Origin: Clostridium sp. BJN0013
GTDB taxonomy: Bacteria > Bacillota > Clostridia > Clostridiales > Clostridiaceae
DNA: 64,000 nt
Assembly (NCBI RefSeq): GCF_040939125.1
Contig: NZ_CP162495.1
Location: forward strand, 1-64,000
Direction: 5' to 3'
This document shows positions 1 to 15,955 of the stretch, piece after piece. The number at the start of each line of letters is the position of its first letter. The stretch's first letter is position 1. The translations under genes were made by a program, and so were the position numbers. Under the pieces are notes generated by a model. That model saw nothing but the letters and a program-made list of their open reading frames with translations, ran no database searches and was not told where the DNA came from.

Positions 1-1356
1 ATGAATGCCCATTTAAAAGAAATATGGGAACAATGTTTAAACATAATAAAAGGTGAGACTACTGAAGTAAGCTTTAATACGTGGATCAAAAGTATTACTC
101 CTATATCTATTGAAAATGATACATTTATGTTAACTGTACCAAATGACCTTACCAAAGGTATACTAAGTAACAAATATACTGACTTAATAATTAGGGCACT
201 GCAAATGGTTACTTCAAAAAAATATAATGTTAAATTTTTAATTTCATCTGAATTAACAGAAGAATTTTTAACTTTAGATACAACAAATGAACAAAATATA
301 AAAAGTTCAATAATAGTAACCGATGAGATGTCCACTATGTTAAACCCAAAATATACTTTTACCTCATTTGTTATAGGCAACAGTAATAGATTTGCCCATG
401 CAGCTTCCCTTGCTGTAGCAGAATCACCTGCAAAAGCATATAATCCTTTATTTATATATGGAGGAGTAGGTTTAGGTAAAACCCACTTAATGCACGCTAT
501 AGGACATCATATATTGCATAATAATACCAACTGTAAAGTAGTGTATGTTTCTTCTGAAAAATTCACTAATGAATTAATAAATTCTATAAAGGATGACAAA
601 AATGTTGAATTTAGAAACAAGTATAGAAACATAGATGTTTTACTTATAGATGATATTCAATTTATAGCTGGTAAAGAAAGAACCCAAGAAGAATTTTTTC
701 ATACTTTCAATGCACTATATGAAGCTAATAAACAAATAATTCTATCAAGCGATAGACCTCCAAAGGAAATACCTACACTGGAAGATAGACTTAGATCTAG
801 ATTCGAATGGGGGCTTATAGCTGATATCCAACCCCCTGACTTCGAAACAAGAATGGCTATATTAAAAAAGAAAGCTGACGTTGAAAAATTGAATATTCCA
901 AACGAGGTAATGGCATACATAGCAACAAAAATCAAATCAAATATAAGGGAACTAGAAGGAGCTTTAATACGAATAGTTGCCTTTTCTTCACTTACAAACA
1001 AAGAAATAAGCATAGATTTGGCAACAGAAGCATTAAAAGATATAATATCAAGTGGTCAATCAAAACAAGTTACAATAGAATTAATACAGGATGTGGTGTC
1101 TAACTACTATAATTTAAAAGTATCTGATTTTAAATCATCAAGAAGAACTAGAAATGTGGCTTTTCCAAGACAAATAGCAATGTATTTATGTAGAAAACTC
1201 ACAGATATGTCCTTACCTAAAATAGGAGAAGAATTTGGTGGGAGAGATCATACAACTGTAATACATGCTTATGAAAAGATATCCAATAATTTAAAAAAAG
1301 ATGAAAGTCTTAAAAATGCTGTAAATGATTTAACAAAAAGATTAAATCAACAATAG
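1..1356 (+). CDS. dnaA: Chromosomal replication initiator DnaA
   Basis: DnaA is the AAA+ ATPase that binds DnaA boxes and melts oriC. The 451-residue protein has the usual length and order: N-terminal helicase-loading domain, variable linker, AAA+ core and C-terminal DNA-binding domain. Walker A is GGVGLGKT (residues 154-161), Walker B is LLIDDIQF (about 214-221), and the C-terminal signature [11 protein letters not shown] lies near residue 413. The window begins at its ATG, the conventional zero of a chromosome. The gene is followed by DnaA boxes and dnaN, the classical Firmicute origin arrangement. Confidence 0.98.
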   Translation: MNAHLKEIWEQCLNIIKGETTEVSFNTWIKSITPISIENDTFMLTVPNDLTKGILSNKYTDLIIRALQMVTSKKYNVKFLISSELTEEFLTLDTTNEQNIKSSIIVTDEMSTMLNPKYTFTSFVIGNSNRFAHAASLAVAESPAKAYNPLFIYGGVGLGKTHLMHAIGHHILHNNTNCKVVYVSSEKFTNELINSIKDDKNVEFRNKYRNIDVLLIDDIQFIAGKERTQEEFFHTFNALYEANKQIILSSDRPPKEIPTLEDRLRSRFEWGLIADIQPPDFETRMAILKKKADVEKLNIPNEVMAYIATKIKSNIRELEGALIRIVAFSSLTNKEISIDLATEALKDIISSGQSKQVTIELIQDVVSNYYNLKVSDFKSSRRTRNVAFPRQIAMYLCRKLTDMSLPKIGEEFGGRDHTTVIHAYEKISNNLKKDESLKNAVNDLTKRLNQQ

Positions 1357-1610
1357 TTATTAACAAACATTGTTGATAACTATGTTAATATTAAATTAAA
1401 AAGATACTACAATTATTATTTTTTTAAATAATGTGGATAATGTGGATAATGCAAATTTTATTCACATACTTATCCACACTTATTTTTTATTCTTTTTTCA
1501 ATTATACCAACATTTTTAAGACTTATTAACATATCCACAGTCTCTACTACTACTACTACTAAATATAATTATCTATCTATATAGATAATCATAAAAAAGG
1601 AGGTACTTAG
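1357..1610. other. oriC: Replication origin region (dnaA-dnaN intergenic oriC)
   Basis: Consensus DnaA boxes TGTGGATAA occur head to tail at 1432-1440 and 1441-1449, and TTATCCACA occurs on the other strand at 1470-1478. A near-consensus box (ATATCCACA, 1531-1539) is followed directly by six CTA triplets (1544-1561) and an AT-rich stretch to about 1595. This matches the DnaA box, DnaA-trio and unwinding-element arrangement described for Bacillus subtilis. An 11-bp imperfect inverted repeat at 1356-1380, overlapping the dnaA stop, may act as a terminator or as weak DnaA boxes. Confidence 0.85.
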
Positions 1611-2714
1611 ATGAAATTTCTATGTACAAAAAATAAATTACAAGAATCCATATTTACAGTTCAAAAAGCAATAACTGGTAAATCTAGTATGCCCGTGTTG
1701 AACGGTATACTTTTAGAAGCCTATGATAATACAGTGAAATTAACAGGTTCTGACATAGACTTAAGTATAATAACAACAATCCAAGCAGAAGTAGAAGAAG
1801 AAGGAGCTATAGTAATTGATTCAAGAATATTTGGAGATATTATACGAAAATTACCAAACGATAATATATATATATCTACAATTGAAAATAACTCTGTAGA
1901 AATATTGTGTCAAAAATCAAAATTTAATATTATTCACATGAATGCAGAAGATTTTCCTGAGATACCTAATATAAATGAAAATATATTTTTTTCTATACCC
2001 CAAAATACATTAAAAAATATGATAAAAGGTACCATATTTGCTACAGCACAAGATGAGGCAAGACCCATACTTACAGGTATTCTATTTGAAATTAAAAATA
2101 AAAAATTAAATTTAGTAGCTTTAGATGGATATAGGTTAGCTTTAAAATCCGAACTTCTAGATAATGAAAATGTAATAAATGCTGTTATTCCAGGAAAAAC
2201 GTTAAATGAAGTTTCAAAAATTTTAGGAGATGATGATGAAAATGTAAATATAACTTTTACTCCAAATCATATATTATTTAATTTAATAAATACAAAGATT
2301 ATATCCAGACTGTTACAAGGTGAATTTATAAAATATAATTCTATAATTCCAGAAGAGTATAGTCTTAGGGTAACAGCTAAAAAAAATGAATTATTAGATT
2401 GTATTGAAAGAGCTTCGTTAATGGCCAAAGATAGTAATACAAATTTAATAAAGCTAAAAATAGAACAAAATAACATGATTATAACTTCTAATTCTCAAAT
2501 AGGAATGGTTAGGGAAGAGTTAAATATACTGCTAGAAGGAAATACACTCCAAATTGCATTTAATTCAAAGTACTTAATAGATGTACTTAGGATAATGGAA
2601 GATGAAGAAATTATAATGGAATTTTCAGGTAGTGTAAGCCCTTGTATCATAAAAAATAGCAAAAAAAATAATTGTATTTACCTAGTATTACCTGTAAGAC
2701 TATTAAATAATTAA
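1611..2714 (+). CDS. dnaN: DNA polymerase III sliding clamp (beta subunit)
   Basis: This is the beta sliding clamp, a ring-forming dimer that tethers DNA polymerase III to the template. It has 367 residues, typical for the family, and ends in the expected PVRLLNN-type tail (bacterial clamps end near PMRL). A strong Shine-Dalgarno AAGGAGG lies at 1598-1604 before the ATG. It follows oriC in the conserved dnaA-dnaN order. Confidence 0.97.
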   Translation: MKFLCTKNKLQESIFTVQKAITGKSSMPVLNGILLEAYDNTVKLTGSDIDLSIITTIQAEVEEEGAIVIDSRIFGDIIRKLPNDNIYISTIENNSVEILCQKSKFNIIHMNAEDFPEIPNINENIFFSIPQNTLKNMIKGTIFATAQDEARPILTGILFEIKNKKLNLVALDGYRLALKSELLDNENVINAVIPGKTLNEVSKILGDDDENVNITFTPNHILFNLINTKIISRLLQGEFIKYNSIIPEEYSLRVTAKKNELLDCIERASLMAKDSNTNLIKLKIEQNNMIITSNSQIGMVREELNILLEGNTLQIAFNSKYLIDVLRIMEDEEIIMEFSGSVSPCIIKNSKKNNCIYLVLPVRLLNN

Positions 2715-2741
2715 AAATAAATAAATTGGAGATAATGTAAG

Positions 2742-2948
2742 ATGAATGAAATTAAAGTTAATACAGATATAATAAGGTTGGACTCTTTTTTAAAATGGTG
2801 TGGGGCAGTTTCACAAGGATGTGAAGCTAAAATATTCATAAAAGATGGTATGGTAAAAGTAAATGGAGAAGTAGAAACAAGGAGGGGAAGGAAGCTATTT
2901 AAAGGCTATATAGTTGAATTTGGAGGAAATACGTATAGAATTATATAA
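2742..2948 (+). CDS. yaaA: S4-domain RNA-binding protein (YaaA/RlbA type)
   Basis: A 68-residue protein consisting of a single S4 RNA-binding domain: RLDSFLKWCGAVSQGCEAK, then IKDGMVKVNGEVETRRGRKL. Proteins of this type sit between dnaN and recF in most Firmicutes; the B. subtilis homologue has been linked to ribosome assembly. The gene is 27 bp after dnaN, presumably co-transcribed. Confidence 0.9.
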   Translation: MNEIKVNTDIIRLDSFLKWCGAVSQGCEAKIFIKDGMVKVNGEVETRRGRKLFKGYIVEFGGNTYRII

Positions 2949-3001
2949 ATTATTCTATATAAACATTAAGAATTTATTATTAATTGTCAATTATATATTT
3001 G

Positions 3002-3010
3002 TGATATAAT
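3002..3010 (+). promoter_or_regulatory. Possible extended -10 promoter before recF
   Basis: TGATATAAT is an extended -10 box. A weak TTGTCA lies at 2984-2989 with a short 15-bp spacer. It may give recF transcription independent of dnaN. Confidence 0.35.
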
Positions 3011-3028
3011 TATAAATAGGTGTTTTTA

Positions 3029-4123
3029 ATGTATATAAAGTATTTAAAATTAATTAATTTTAGAAATTACAGAAAATTAGATATAGAATTTAATAAAAAT
3101 ATAAATATATTCATAGGAGATAATGCACAGGGAAAGACAAATATATTAGAAAGTATATATTACTGCAGTATAGGTAAATCACCTAGAACAAATAGAGATA
3201 AAGAATTAATAAATTGGGATAATAAAGAGTCATATATAAAAGTCCATGTGTTAAAAAAGTCATTAGATAAAAAAATAGAAATAAAAATATTTAAAGAAGG
3301 AAAAAAAGGAATAAATATAAATTCTATAAAAATAAGTAAATTATCTGAGCTTATGGGAGTTCTTAATGTAGTTATGTTTTCACCAGAAGATTTAAAAATA
3401 ATAAAAGAATCTCCTGTTTATAGAAGGAAATTTTTAGATATTGAACTTTGTAAATTCAGCAAAAAATATTATTATAGCTTGGTTCAGTATAATAAAGTAT
3501 TAAGTCAGAGAAATATTATTCTTAAAAATTGGGATAAAAGTAATTATGTAGATATTCTTCAAGTATATGATAAACAATTATCAAAATATGGTGGAGTTAT
3601 AATAAGACTTAGGAATAAGTATTTAAAAAAACTTAGTGAAAAAGGAAAAGTTATTCACAGTAACATAACTTCAGGAGTTGAAAATATAGAATTTAAATAT
3701 ATAACATGTTTAACAAGTTTTGATAAAATAGAAGATAACCTATTTGAAATTTTAGAATTTAATAGAAAAAAAGATATATATAAAGGTAGTACACTCTATG
3801 GACCCCATAGAGATGATTTTATTGTGAATATAAATGGAATTAACGCCAGAAATTTTGGTTCTCAAGGACAGCAAAGAACCTCAATTTTGACTATGAAATT
3901 TGCTTCCCTTGAAATAATAAAAGAAATTATAGGGGAATATCCTGTATTGCTTTTGGATGACGTTTTATCTGAATTGGATAAAAACAGGCAAAAATATATA
4001 TTAAGTTCTATAAAGGAAATACAAACATTTATAACTTGTACTGGAATTGATGATATAAAAAAATATATAGTAGATGAAGCTCAACTATTTACTGTAAGAA
4101 AAGGTAAAGTTAGCAGAATTTAA
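3029..4123 (+). CDS. recF: DNA replication and repair protein RecF
   Basis: RecF is an SMC-like ATPase that loads RecA at single-strand gaps. The Walker A motif is GDNAQGKTN near residue 32, the ABC-type signature region is NFGSQGQQRTS, and Walker B is LLLDDVLSELD. I chose ATG at 3029, giving 364 residues, because MYIKYLKLINFRNY is the family's usual N-terminus. An in-frame GTG at 3020 would leave no room for a ribosome binding site. Confidence 0.95.
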   Translation: MYIKYLKLINFRNYRKLDIEFNKNINIFIGDNAQGKTNILESIYYCSIGKSPRTNRDKELINWDNKESYIKVHVLKKSLDKKIEIKIFKEGKKGININSIKISKLSELMGVLNVVMFSPEDLKIIKESPVYRRKFLDIELCKFSKKYYYSLVQYNKVLSQRNIILKNWDKSNYVDILQVYDKQLSKYGGVIIRLRNKYLKKLSEKGKVIHSNITSGVENIEFKYITCLTSFDKIEDNLFEILEFNRKKDIYKGSTLYGPHRDDFIVNINGINARNFGSQGQQRTSILTMKFASLEIIKEIIGEYPVLLLDDVLSELDKNRQKYILSSIKEIQTFITCTGIDDIKKYIVDEAQLFTVRKGKVSRI

Positions 4124-4142
4124 TTTTGAAAGGAGATTGTTT

Positions 4143-4406
4143 ATGTTTCTACACTTAGGTGAAAATATAGTTGTTCCAATAAAAGATGTAATTGGTATAT
4201 TTAATGTTGAAACTTCAACATATAGTTCTGATACAACTCAATTTTTAAGGATGGCTGAAGAAGATGGATTTATACAAAAAATTACAAAGGATAAACCTAA
4301 ATCTTTTATTATTGCAGAAGTTAATAAAAAGAGTAAAATTTACTTGTCACCTATATCTTCATCCACATTAACTAAAAGATCGGAAATTCTATACTATGAA
4401 CTTTAA
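4143..4406 (+). CDS. remB: Extracellular matrix regulator RemB (DUF370)
   Basis: An 87-residue DUF370 protein beginning MFLHLGENIVVPIKDVIGIF, with a second conserved patch KPKSFIIAEV. The orthologue between recF and gyrB in B. subtilis (YaaB/RemB) is involved in biofilm matrix regulation, so the DNA-binding role is inherited by homology. ATG at 4143 is preceded at a good distance by AGGAG (4131-4135). An upstream in-frame TTG at 4137 is too close to that site. Confidence 0.88.
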   Translation: MFLHLGENIVVPIKDVIGIFNVETSTYSSDTTQFLRMAEEDGFIQKITKDKPKSFIIAEVNKKSKIYLSPISSSTLTKRSEILYYEL

Positions 4407-6341
<1,935 letters not shown>

Positions 6342-6357
6342 TAGAGAGGTGTATTTG

Positions 6358-8778
6358 ATGTTTGATGAAGGAAAAGTTTTACCAATAGATATAAGTCAGG
6401 AGATGAAAAAGAGTTATATAGATTATGCAATGAGCGTTATTGTCAGCCGTGCACTACCAGATGTACGTGATGGATTAAAACCAGTTCATAGAAGAATATT
6501 ATATTCTATGTATGAACTTGGGCTTACTCCTGAAAAAGGCTATAGGAAATGTGCAAGAATTGTAGGAGATGTTTTAGGTAAATACCATCCACATGGAGAT
6601 TCATCTGTTTACGATGCTCTTGTTAGAATGGCCCAGGACTTTTCTATTAGATATACTTTGGTTGATGGTCATGGAAATTTTGGTTCTGTAGATGGAGATA
6701 GTGCTGCAGCTATGAGGTATACAGAAGCCAAAATGAATAAAATAACTGTTGAGATGTTAAGGGGAATAAATAAAAATACAGTAGACTTTATTCCAAATTT
6801 TGATGGTGAAGAAAAGGAACCATCGGTTTTGCCTTCAAGATTTCCAAATTTACTTGTGAATGGTTCTGCGGGAATAGCAGTAGGTATGGCTACCAATATA
6901 CCGCCACATAATCTTGTTGAAGTTATAAATGGAGTTATAATGATAATAGAGAATCCAGAAGTTACTATTCACGAACTTATGACATCTATAAAAGGGCCTG
7001 ATTTTCCAACATCAGGAATAATAGTTGGTACATCTGGTATAAAAAGTGCTTATGAAACTGGAAGAGGAAAGATAATAGTAAGGGCTAAAACTGAAATTCA
7101 AGAAGAAAAAGGGAAAAATAGAATAGTAATAACTGAAATTCCATATCAGGTGAACAAATCCAAACTTATAGAAAATATGGCGGATTTGGTTAAAAATAAA
7201 AGAGTAGACGGTATATCGGATATTAGAGATGAGTCAGATAGAGATGGAATGAGAATTGTTGTAGAATTGAAAAGAGATGCCAATGCTAATATAACTTTAA
7301 ATCAGTTGTATAAACATACAAGGATGCAGGATACTTTTGGAGTTATAATGCTCACACTTGTAGATAATGAGCCTAAAGTTTTAAATTTAAAACAGATGCT
7401 TGTGCATTATTTAAAATTTCAAGAAGAGATTTTAACCAGAAGGACTAAATTTGAATTGGATAAAGCAGAAGCGAGAGCTCATATTCTAGAAGGATTAAAA
7501 ATAGCATTGGATTATATCGATGAAGTAATAAGTTTGATAAGATCGTCTAAAACTACAGAAATTGCACGAAATGGTTTAATAGATAAGTTTAATCTTTCTG
7601 AAAAACAGGCTCAGGCTATTTTGGAGATGAAACTTCAAAGACTTACAGGGCTTGAAAGAGAAAAAATTGAAAATGAGTATAATGAATTAATGAATATAAT
7701 AAAACATCTTAAAGAAATATTAGAGAATAAATCAGTTCTATTAAATATGATTAAGGATGAACTGATTGAAATAAGAGATAAATATGGTGATGAAAGAAGA
7801 ACTGAAATACAAATAAGTAATGATGATATAAATATTGAGGATCTTATTGAAGAGGAAGAAGTAGTTATAACTCTAACTCATGCAGGATATATAAAAAGAA
7901 TTTCTGCAGATACTTATTCTTCACAGAGAAGAGGAGGAAAGGGCATACAAGCTATGACTACAAAGGAAGATGATTTTGTAGAGCATATATTTATTACTTC
8001 CACTCATAGTCATATTTTATTTTTCACCAATAAAGGCAAAGTATATAAATTAAAAGGTTACGAAATTCCTGATGCAGGTAGAACAGCTAAAGGTACTAAT
8101 CTGGTTAACTTGTTGCCTTTAGATGGAGATGAGCAGATTCAAGCAGTTATATCTTTTAAAGAGATTGACGATGATAATTATTTTATAATGGCTACTAAGC
8201 AGGGATTAGTTAAAAAGACTGAAATAAAGCAATATGCATCTATAAGGAAAAGTGGATTAAATGCTATAAATTTAAGAGATGGAGATGAACTTATAGGTGT
8301 TAAAATGACTACAGGTGGTAGTGAAGTGATAATTTTTACGAAAAATGGATACGCTATAAGATTTAGTGAAAAAGATGTAAGACCTACTGGAAGGAATACC
8401 ACAGGAGTTAAAGCTATAACTTTAAGGAAAAAAGATATTGCTGTTGCTATGGATATTGCAAGCAATGATGGAGATATTTTAGTAGTTAGTGAAAATGGGT
8501 TTGGAAAAAGAACTCCAGTAACTGAATATACTATCCATAGAAGAGGAGGAAAAGGAATTATAACTTATAGGTCTACAGAAAAGACAGGTTTAATAGTAGG
8601 TGCTAGAGTTGTAAAAGATGAGGATGAAATGATGCTTATAAATAGTAGCAATGTAGCTATAAGACTTAATGTATCTGATATTTCTACTACTAGTAGAAAT
8701 GCTATGGGAGTTACTCTTATGCGTACAGAAGAGGAACAGAGAGTTGTGGCTATAGCTAAAATAAATTGTACTGAATAA
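6358..8778 (+). CDS. gyrA: DNA gyrase subunit A
   Basis: The breakage-reunion subunit of gyrase. The catalytic tyrosine is in [10 protein letters not shown] (about residue 121), and the quinolone-determining segment reads [12 protein letters not shown]. The C-terminal GyrA box QRRGGKG (about residue 523) separates it from ParC. ATG at 6358 gives 806 residues and follows the RBS AGAGAGG. An in-frame GTG at 6349 overlaps that site. Confidence 0.98.
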   Translation: MFDEGKVLPIDISQEMKKSYIDYAMSVIVSRALPDVRDGLKPVHRRILYSMYELGLTPEKGYRKCARIVGDVLGKYHPHGDSSVYDALVRMAQDFSIRYTLVDGHGNFGSVDGDSAAAMRYTEAKMNKITVEMLRGINKNTVDFIPNFDGEEKEPSVLPSRFPNLLVNGSAGIAVGMATNIPPHNLVEVINGVIMIIENPEVTIHELMTSIKGPDFPTSGIIVGTSGIKSAYETGRGKIIVRAKTEIQEEKGKNRIVITEIPYQVNKSKLIENMADLVKNKRVDGISDIRDESDRDGMRIVVELKRDANANITLNQLYKHTRMQDTFGVIMLTLVDNEPKVLNLKQMLVHYLKFQEEILTRRTKFELDKAEARAHILEGLKIALDYIDEVISLIRSSKTTEIARNGLIDKFNLSEKQAQAILEMKLQRLTGLEREKIENEYNELMNIIKHLKEILENKSVLLNMIKDELIEIRDKYGDERRTEIQISNDDINIEDLIEEEEVVITLTHAGYIKRISADTYSSQRRGGKGIQAMTTKEDDFVEHIFITSTHSHILFFTNKGKVYKLKGYEIPDAGRTAKGTNLVNLLPLDGDEQIQAVISFKEIDDDNYFIMATKQGLVKKTEIKQYASIRKSGLNAINLRDGDELIGVKMTTGGSEVIIFTKNGYAIRFSEKDVRPTGRNTTGVKAITLRKKDIAVAMDIASNDGDILVVSENGFGKRTPVTEYTIHRRGGKGIITYRSTEKTGLIVGARVVKDEDEMMLINSSNVAIRLNVSDISTTSRNAMGVTLMRTEEEQRVVAIAKINCTE

Positions 8779-8871
8779 GTAATAGATTTAATTGCTGAAA
8801 ATTGTTTATCCCAATTCTGGAATTAACTAAGGTTCCCATCTTATTCAGAGTGGTGTATAAACACTGCTACG

Positions 8872-8940
8872 TATCTTTTAAGTTCTTCTGTTTAGATGGA
8901 GATATAGGCAAATTCCACCTGAACATAAGAATTACTTGAT
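8872..8940 (+). repeat. Dispersed hairpin repeat, copy A
   Basis: An imperfect inverted repeat of about 70 bp whose right arm reads CACCTGAACATAAGAATTACTTGAT and whose left arm begins AAGTTCTTCTGTTTAGATG. The same right arm recurs at 15266-15290 and 22289-22314. The upstream segment (8808-8870, containing CCCAATTCTGG and an AACACTG block) loosely resembles the segment upstream of copy C. It may be the remnant of a small mobile element. Confidence 0.6.
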
Positions 8941-8947
8941 TTTAAAT

Positions 8948-8996
8948 AAATCAAGGATGTCTTTTATTGTCTAAACTTCCCAGATATCCTTGATTT
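8948..8996 (+). terminator. Hairpin downstream of gyrA
   Basis: An 11-bp perfect inverted repeat, AAATCAAGGAT / ATCCTTGATTT, with a 27-nt loop lies after gyrA and repeat copy A. The right arm contains a short T-run, so it may end gyrA transcription, but the loop is long for a classical intrinsic terminator. Confidence 0.5.
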
Positions 8997-9069
8997 TAGA
9001 TATTTCATTAAAAGAATTGAAAAATAAAAAAATTATTTGTCTATATATATATAAATATTTAAAAATGTA

Positions 9070-9098
9070 TTGACGACATTAAATTTAAATGATAGAAT
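9070..9098 (+). promoter_or_regulatory. rRNA operon promoter
   Basis: TTGACG (9070-9075) and TAGAAT (9093-9098) are separated by exactly 17 bp in an AT-rich context about 385 bp upstream of 16S. No other strong promoter is visible between gyrA and the rRNA genes. Confidence 0.7.
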
Positions 9099-9190
9099 GT
9101 AAAAGTCGTAAGGGATTGTAACAGTTTTTTCATTAAAGTTTGGGTGTATTTAGTAGTGTTTTAATAATGTTACAATGTTTGCGAAATAAA

Positions 9191-9458
9191 ATGATCCTTG
9201 AAAATTAAACAGAATGAAGAACATAGGTAAACTTATTTATTAAGAATAAACCAGCAATTCTTTTGAGCTGCGAGAGCAGTAGAGGAAGTAATTTCGTAAT
9301 TAAGTATATTTACTTAGTATTTTGCTGAAAGAGATATACTAAAATTACTAGTAGCGAGTACAGCGAGGAAAAGGCTGAATGAGGAGCGGAACTTACTTGT
9401 GTAATTGAGCACCGGAATGAGGCATTTGACGAAGCTGGGCGAAGCTAATAGTAATTTT
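9191..9458 (+). promoter_or_regulatory. 16S leader: processing-stem arm, boxA-like site and leader unit copy 1
   Basis: Bases 9191-9215 are complementary to 11060-11084 (23 of 25 positions by Watson-Crick pairing), giving the long stem that normally brackets 16S precursor RNA for RNase III. The same bases contain a boxA-like CCTTGAAAA. Bases 9356-9458 are the first copy of a unit of about 103 nt that recurs before 23S. Confidence 0.7.
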
Positions 9459-9481
9459 CAACAGAGTCAAATAAAACTTTT

Positions 9482-14392
<4,911 letters not shown>

Positions 14393-14449
14393 AATAATAT
14401 TTACTGTGCAATTTTGAGGGGATAAAACTCCTGAACAAAAGAATAGAAA

Positions 14450-14566
14450 TCTGGTGGCAATAACGTGGAGGCAACACCCCTTACCATTTCGAACAGGAAG
14501 GTTAAGTTCCACAGTGCCCATGGTACTGCAGGGGAGGCCCTGTGGGAGAGCAGGTCGCTGCCGGGT
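14450..14566 (+). rRNA. rrf: 5S ribosomal RNA
   Basis: A 5S rRNA of about 117 nt, starting TCTGGTGGCAATAACGTGG and ending CGCTGCCGGG. It contains the conserved CATTTCGAACAGGAAGGTTAAG segment in two halves (14487-14510). It closes the rRNA operon directly before tRNA-Met. Confidence 0.95.
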
Positions 14567-14575
14567 AAAAAATAA

Positions 14576-14652
14576 GGATCTTTAGCTCAGTTGGTTAGAG
14601 CAACCGGCTCATAACCGGTTGGTCCGGGGTTCGAGTCCCTGAAGGTCCACCA
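14576..14652 (+). tRNA. tRNA-Met (CAT anticodon)
   Basis: A complete 77-nt cloverleaf with encoded CCA. The acceptor arms GGATCTT and AAGGTCC pair, the D arm is GCTC...GAGC, the anticodon loop is CTCATAA (anticodon CAT), and the T arm contains GGTTCGAGTCC. Elongator Met is most likely, since Clostridium rRNA operons often end with it. Ile2 (lysidine) shares the anticodon and is less likely. Confidence 0.9.
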
Positions 14653-14653
14653 T

Positions 14654-14684
14654 AAAAGAACTACATTTATTATGTAGTTCTTTT
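14654..14684 (+). terminator. Terminator of the rRNA-tRNA operon
   Basis: A perfect 13-bp stem, AAAAGAACTACAT / ATGTAGTTCTTTT, with a 5-nt loop and a T-rich tail lies directly after tRNA-Met. Confidence 0.9.
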
Positions 14685-14839
14685 CTTTATATCTTAATTT
14701 TAGTCGATTTTATATACCAGTTACTCTGCATTTGAAAGGGAGATGAATACATATATTTTATAGGATAAAACAATTCTATTGGGCTATTACGTCTAAAGTA
14801 AATGAAAATGATATTAAATTTGTAAAAAATATTTTAAAT

Positions 14840-15247
14840 ATGCAGGAATTAAAATTATTTAATAAATTATCCATACAAGAACAGAAACATTCTATAAAGG
14901 TAGCATATGATATAAAATTTTTTTGTAAAGAAAATAATAAAATTAATATAGATTTATTACTAAAGGCAGCACTTCTTCATGACATAGGTAAAATATATAA
15001 GAAATTAAATTTAATGGATAAATCTGTAATTGTATTATTGAATAGCATATCTAAAGGCAAAATAAAAAAGTTCTTTAAAAATAAAAAAATAAATGTGTAT
15101 TATAATCATGGTAGAATTGGAAGAGAATTATTAGAGAGGATAAAATGTGATGAACAATTACTTTATCTAATAGAACATCATCATAATTTTGAAATACATG
15201 ATAATTTAGAACTGACTGTACTTAGGTTTTATGATAAAAAAAATTAA
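14840..15247 (+). CDS. HD-domain phosphohydrolase (5' end uncertain)
   Basis: The protein has HD-family metal-binding motifs: LLHDIGK, then NHGRIGRELL, then IEHHHN, so hydrolysis of a phosphate ester or nucleotide is likely. ATG at 14840 lacks a good RBS. The same frame stays open upstream and encodes RIKQFYWAITSKVNENDIKF, which looks like protein. The strong AAAGGGAG (14736-14742) stands about 10 nt before an ATA at 14753. The original start was probably there, giving 164 residues, and the ATG is now ATA. Either AUA initiation or a truncated protein follows. Confidence 0.75.
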   Translation: MQELKLFNKLSIQEQKHSIKVAYDIKFFCKENNKINIDLLLKAALLHDIGKIYKKLNLMDKSVIVLLNSISKGKIKKFFKNKKINVYYNHGRIGRELLERIKCDEQLLYLIEHHHNFEIHDNLELTVLRFYDKKN

Positions 15248-15265
15248 ATTATTATAAACAGACCT

Positions 15266-15290
15266 CTCCTGAACCTAAGAATTACTTGAT
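15266..15290 (+). repeat. Dispersed hairpin repeat, copy B (right arm only)
   Basis: CTCTCCTGAACCTAAGAATTACTTGAT matches the right arm of copies A and C. No clear left arm is present, so this copy is a fragment. The longest match, AAGAATTACTTGAT, is shared exactly with copy A. Confidence 0.6.
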
Positions 15291-15348
15291 ATAATCAAAT
15301 GAATTGTTTATATATGGAAAAGTATTTAAGTTTTCATTGTATAATGTT

Positions 15349-15379
15349 AAAATATAAATAACATTATTATTTATATTTT
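15349..15379 (+). promoter_or_regulatory. Perfect palindrome before niaR (possible operator)
   Basis: AAAATATAAATAA, a CATTA loop and TTATTTATATTTT form a perfect 13-bp inverted repeat just downstream of a TATAAT (15340-15345) and 25 bp before the niaR start. Autoregulation is an inference. Confidence 0.4.
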
Positions 15380-15403
15380 AAAATTATAGTATTGGAGGTT
15401 ATA

Positions 15404-15919
15404 ATGGATTCAAAGAAAAGAAGAATATATATTAGAGAAATTCTTGAGAAAAGTGATACGCCTCAAAAAGGCCATATTTTATCCGAAAAGTTAGGTGTGA
15501 CTAGACAGATAATAGTTAAGGATATAGCTATTTTAAGGGCTGAAGGTAAAGATATAATAGCAACTCCAGAAGGATATCTAATTCCAAAATCTGAAAAGAA
15601 TCTAATAAAACAGGTAATAGCAGTTTCTCACAAAACTACTGAAATAGAAGATGAACTTAAAACTATAGTTAAGTTTGGTGGCAAAGTTCAAGATGTAATA
15701 GTAGAACATTCTATTTATGGAGAAATAAAAGCTATGCTTATGATAAAAACCCTATATGATGTAGAAAATTTTATGAATAAGGTAAGGGAACATAAGGCTG
15801 AACCTTTGCTTGTATTAACAGGGGGAGTTCATCTGCACACTATAGTGGCAGAAAATTATGATATACTTGAAAATATAAAAGGTGAATTAAAAGATAAAAA
15901 TTATATAATCTATGATTAA
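15404..15919 (+). CDS. niaR: NiaR-type transcriptional repressor (HTH + 3H domain)
   Basis: A niacin-responsive repressor of NAD biosynthesis and nicotinate uptake genes by homology. An N-terminal winged helix (ILSEKLGVTRQIIVKDIAIL, about residues 24-43) is followed by a 3H domain named for its histidines, here in VSHKTTE, VEHSIYGEI and GGVHLHT, which bind metal and ligand. It has 171 residues. ATG at 15404 follows TTGGAGG at a normal distance. No nad gene is adjacent, so its targets lie elsewhere. Confidence 0.85.
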   Translation: MDSKKRRIYIREILEKSDTPQKGHILSEKLGVTRQIIVKDIAILRAEGKDIIATPEGYLIPKSEKNLIKQVIAVSHKTTEIEDELKTIVKFGGKVQDVIVEHSIYGEIKAMLMIKTLYDVENFMNKVREHKAEPLLVLTGGVHLHTIVAENYDILENIKGELKDKNYIIYD

Positions 15920-15955
15920 ATTATGTTGATTATGTTTATAAAAGAGGTGATGTTT

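Noticed and set aside
3020-3028. GTG start three codons upstream for recF
   Set aside because: It would overlap the only plausible ribosome binding region, and homologues begin at MYIK.
14743-14763. ATG at 14743 as start of the HD gene
   Set aside because: It reads only six codons to a stop and is part of the extended Shine-Dalgarno sequence.
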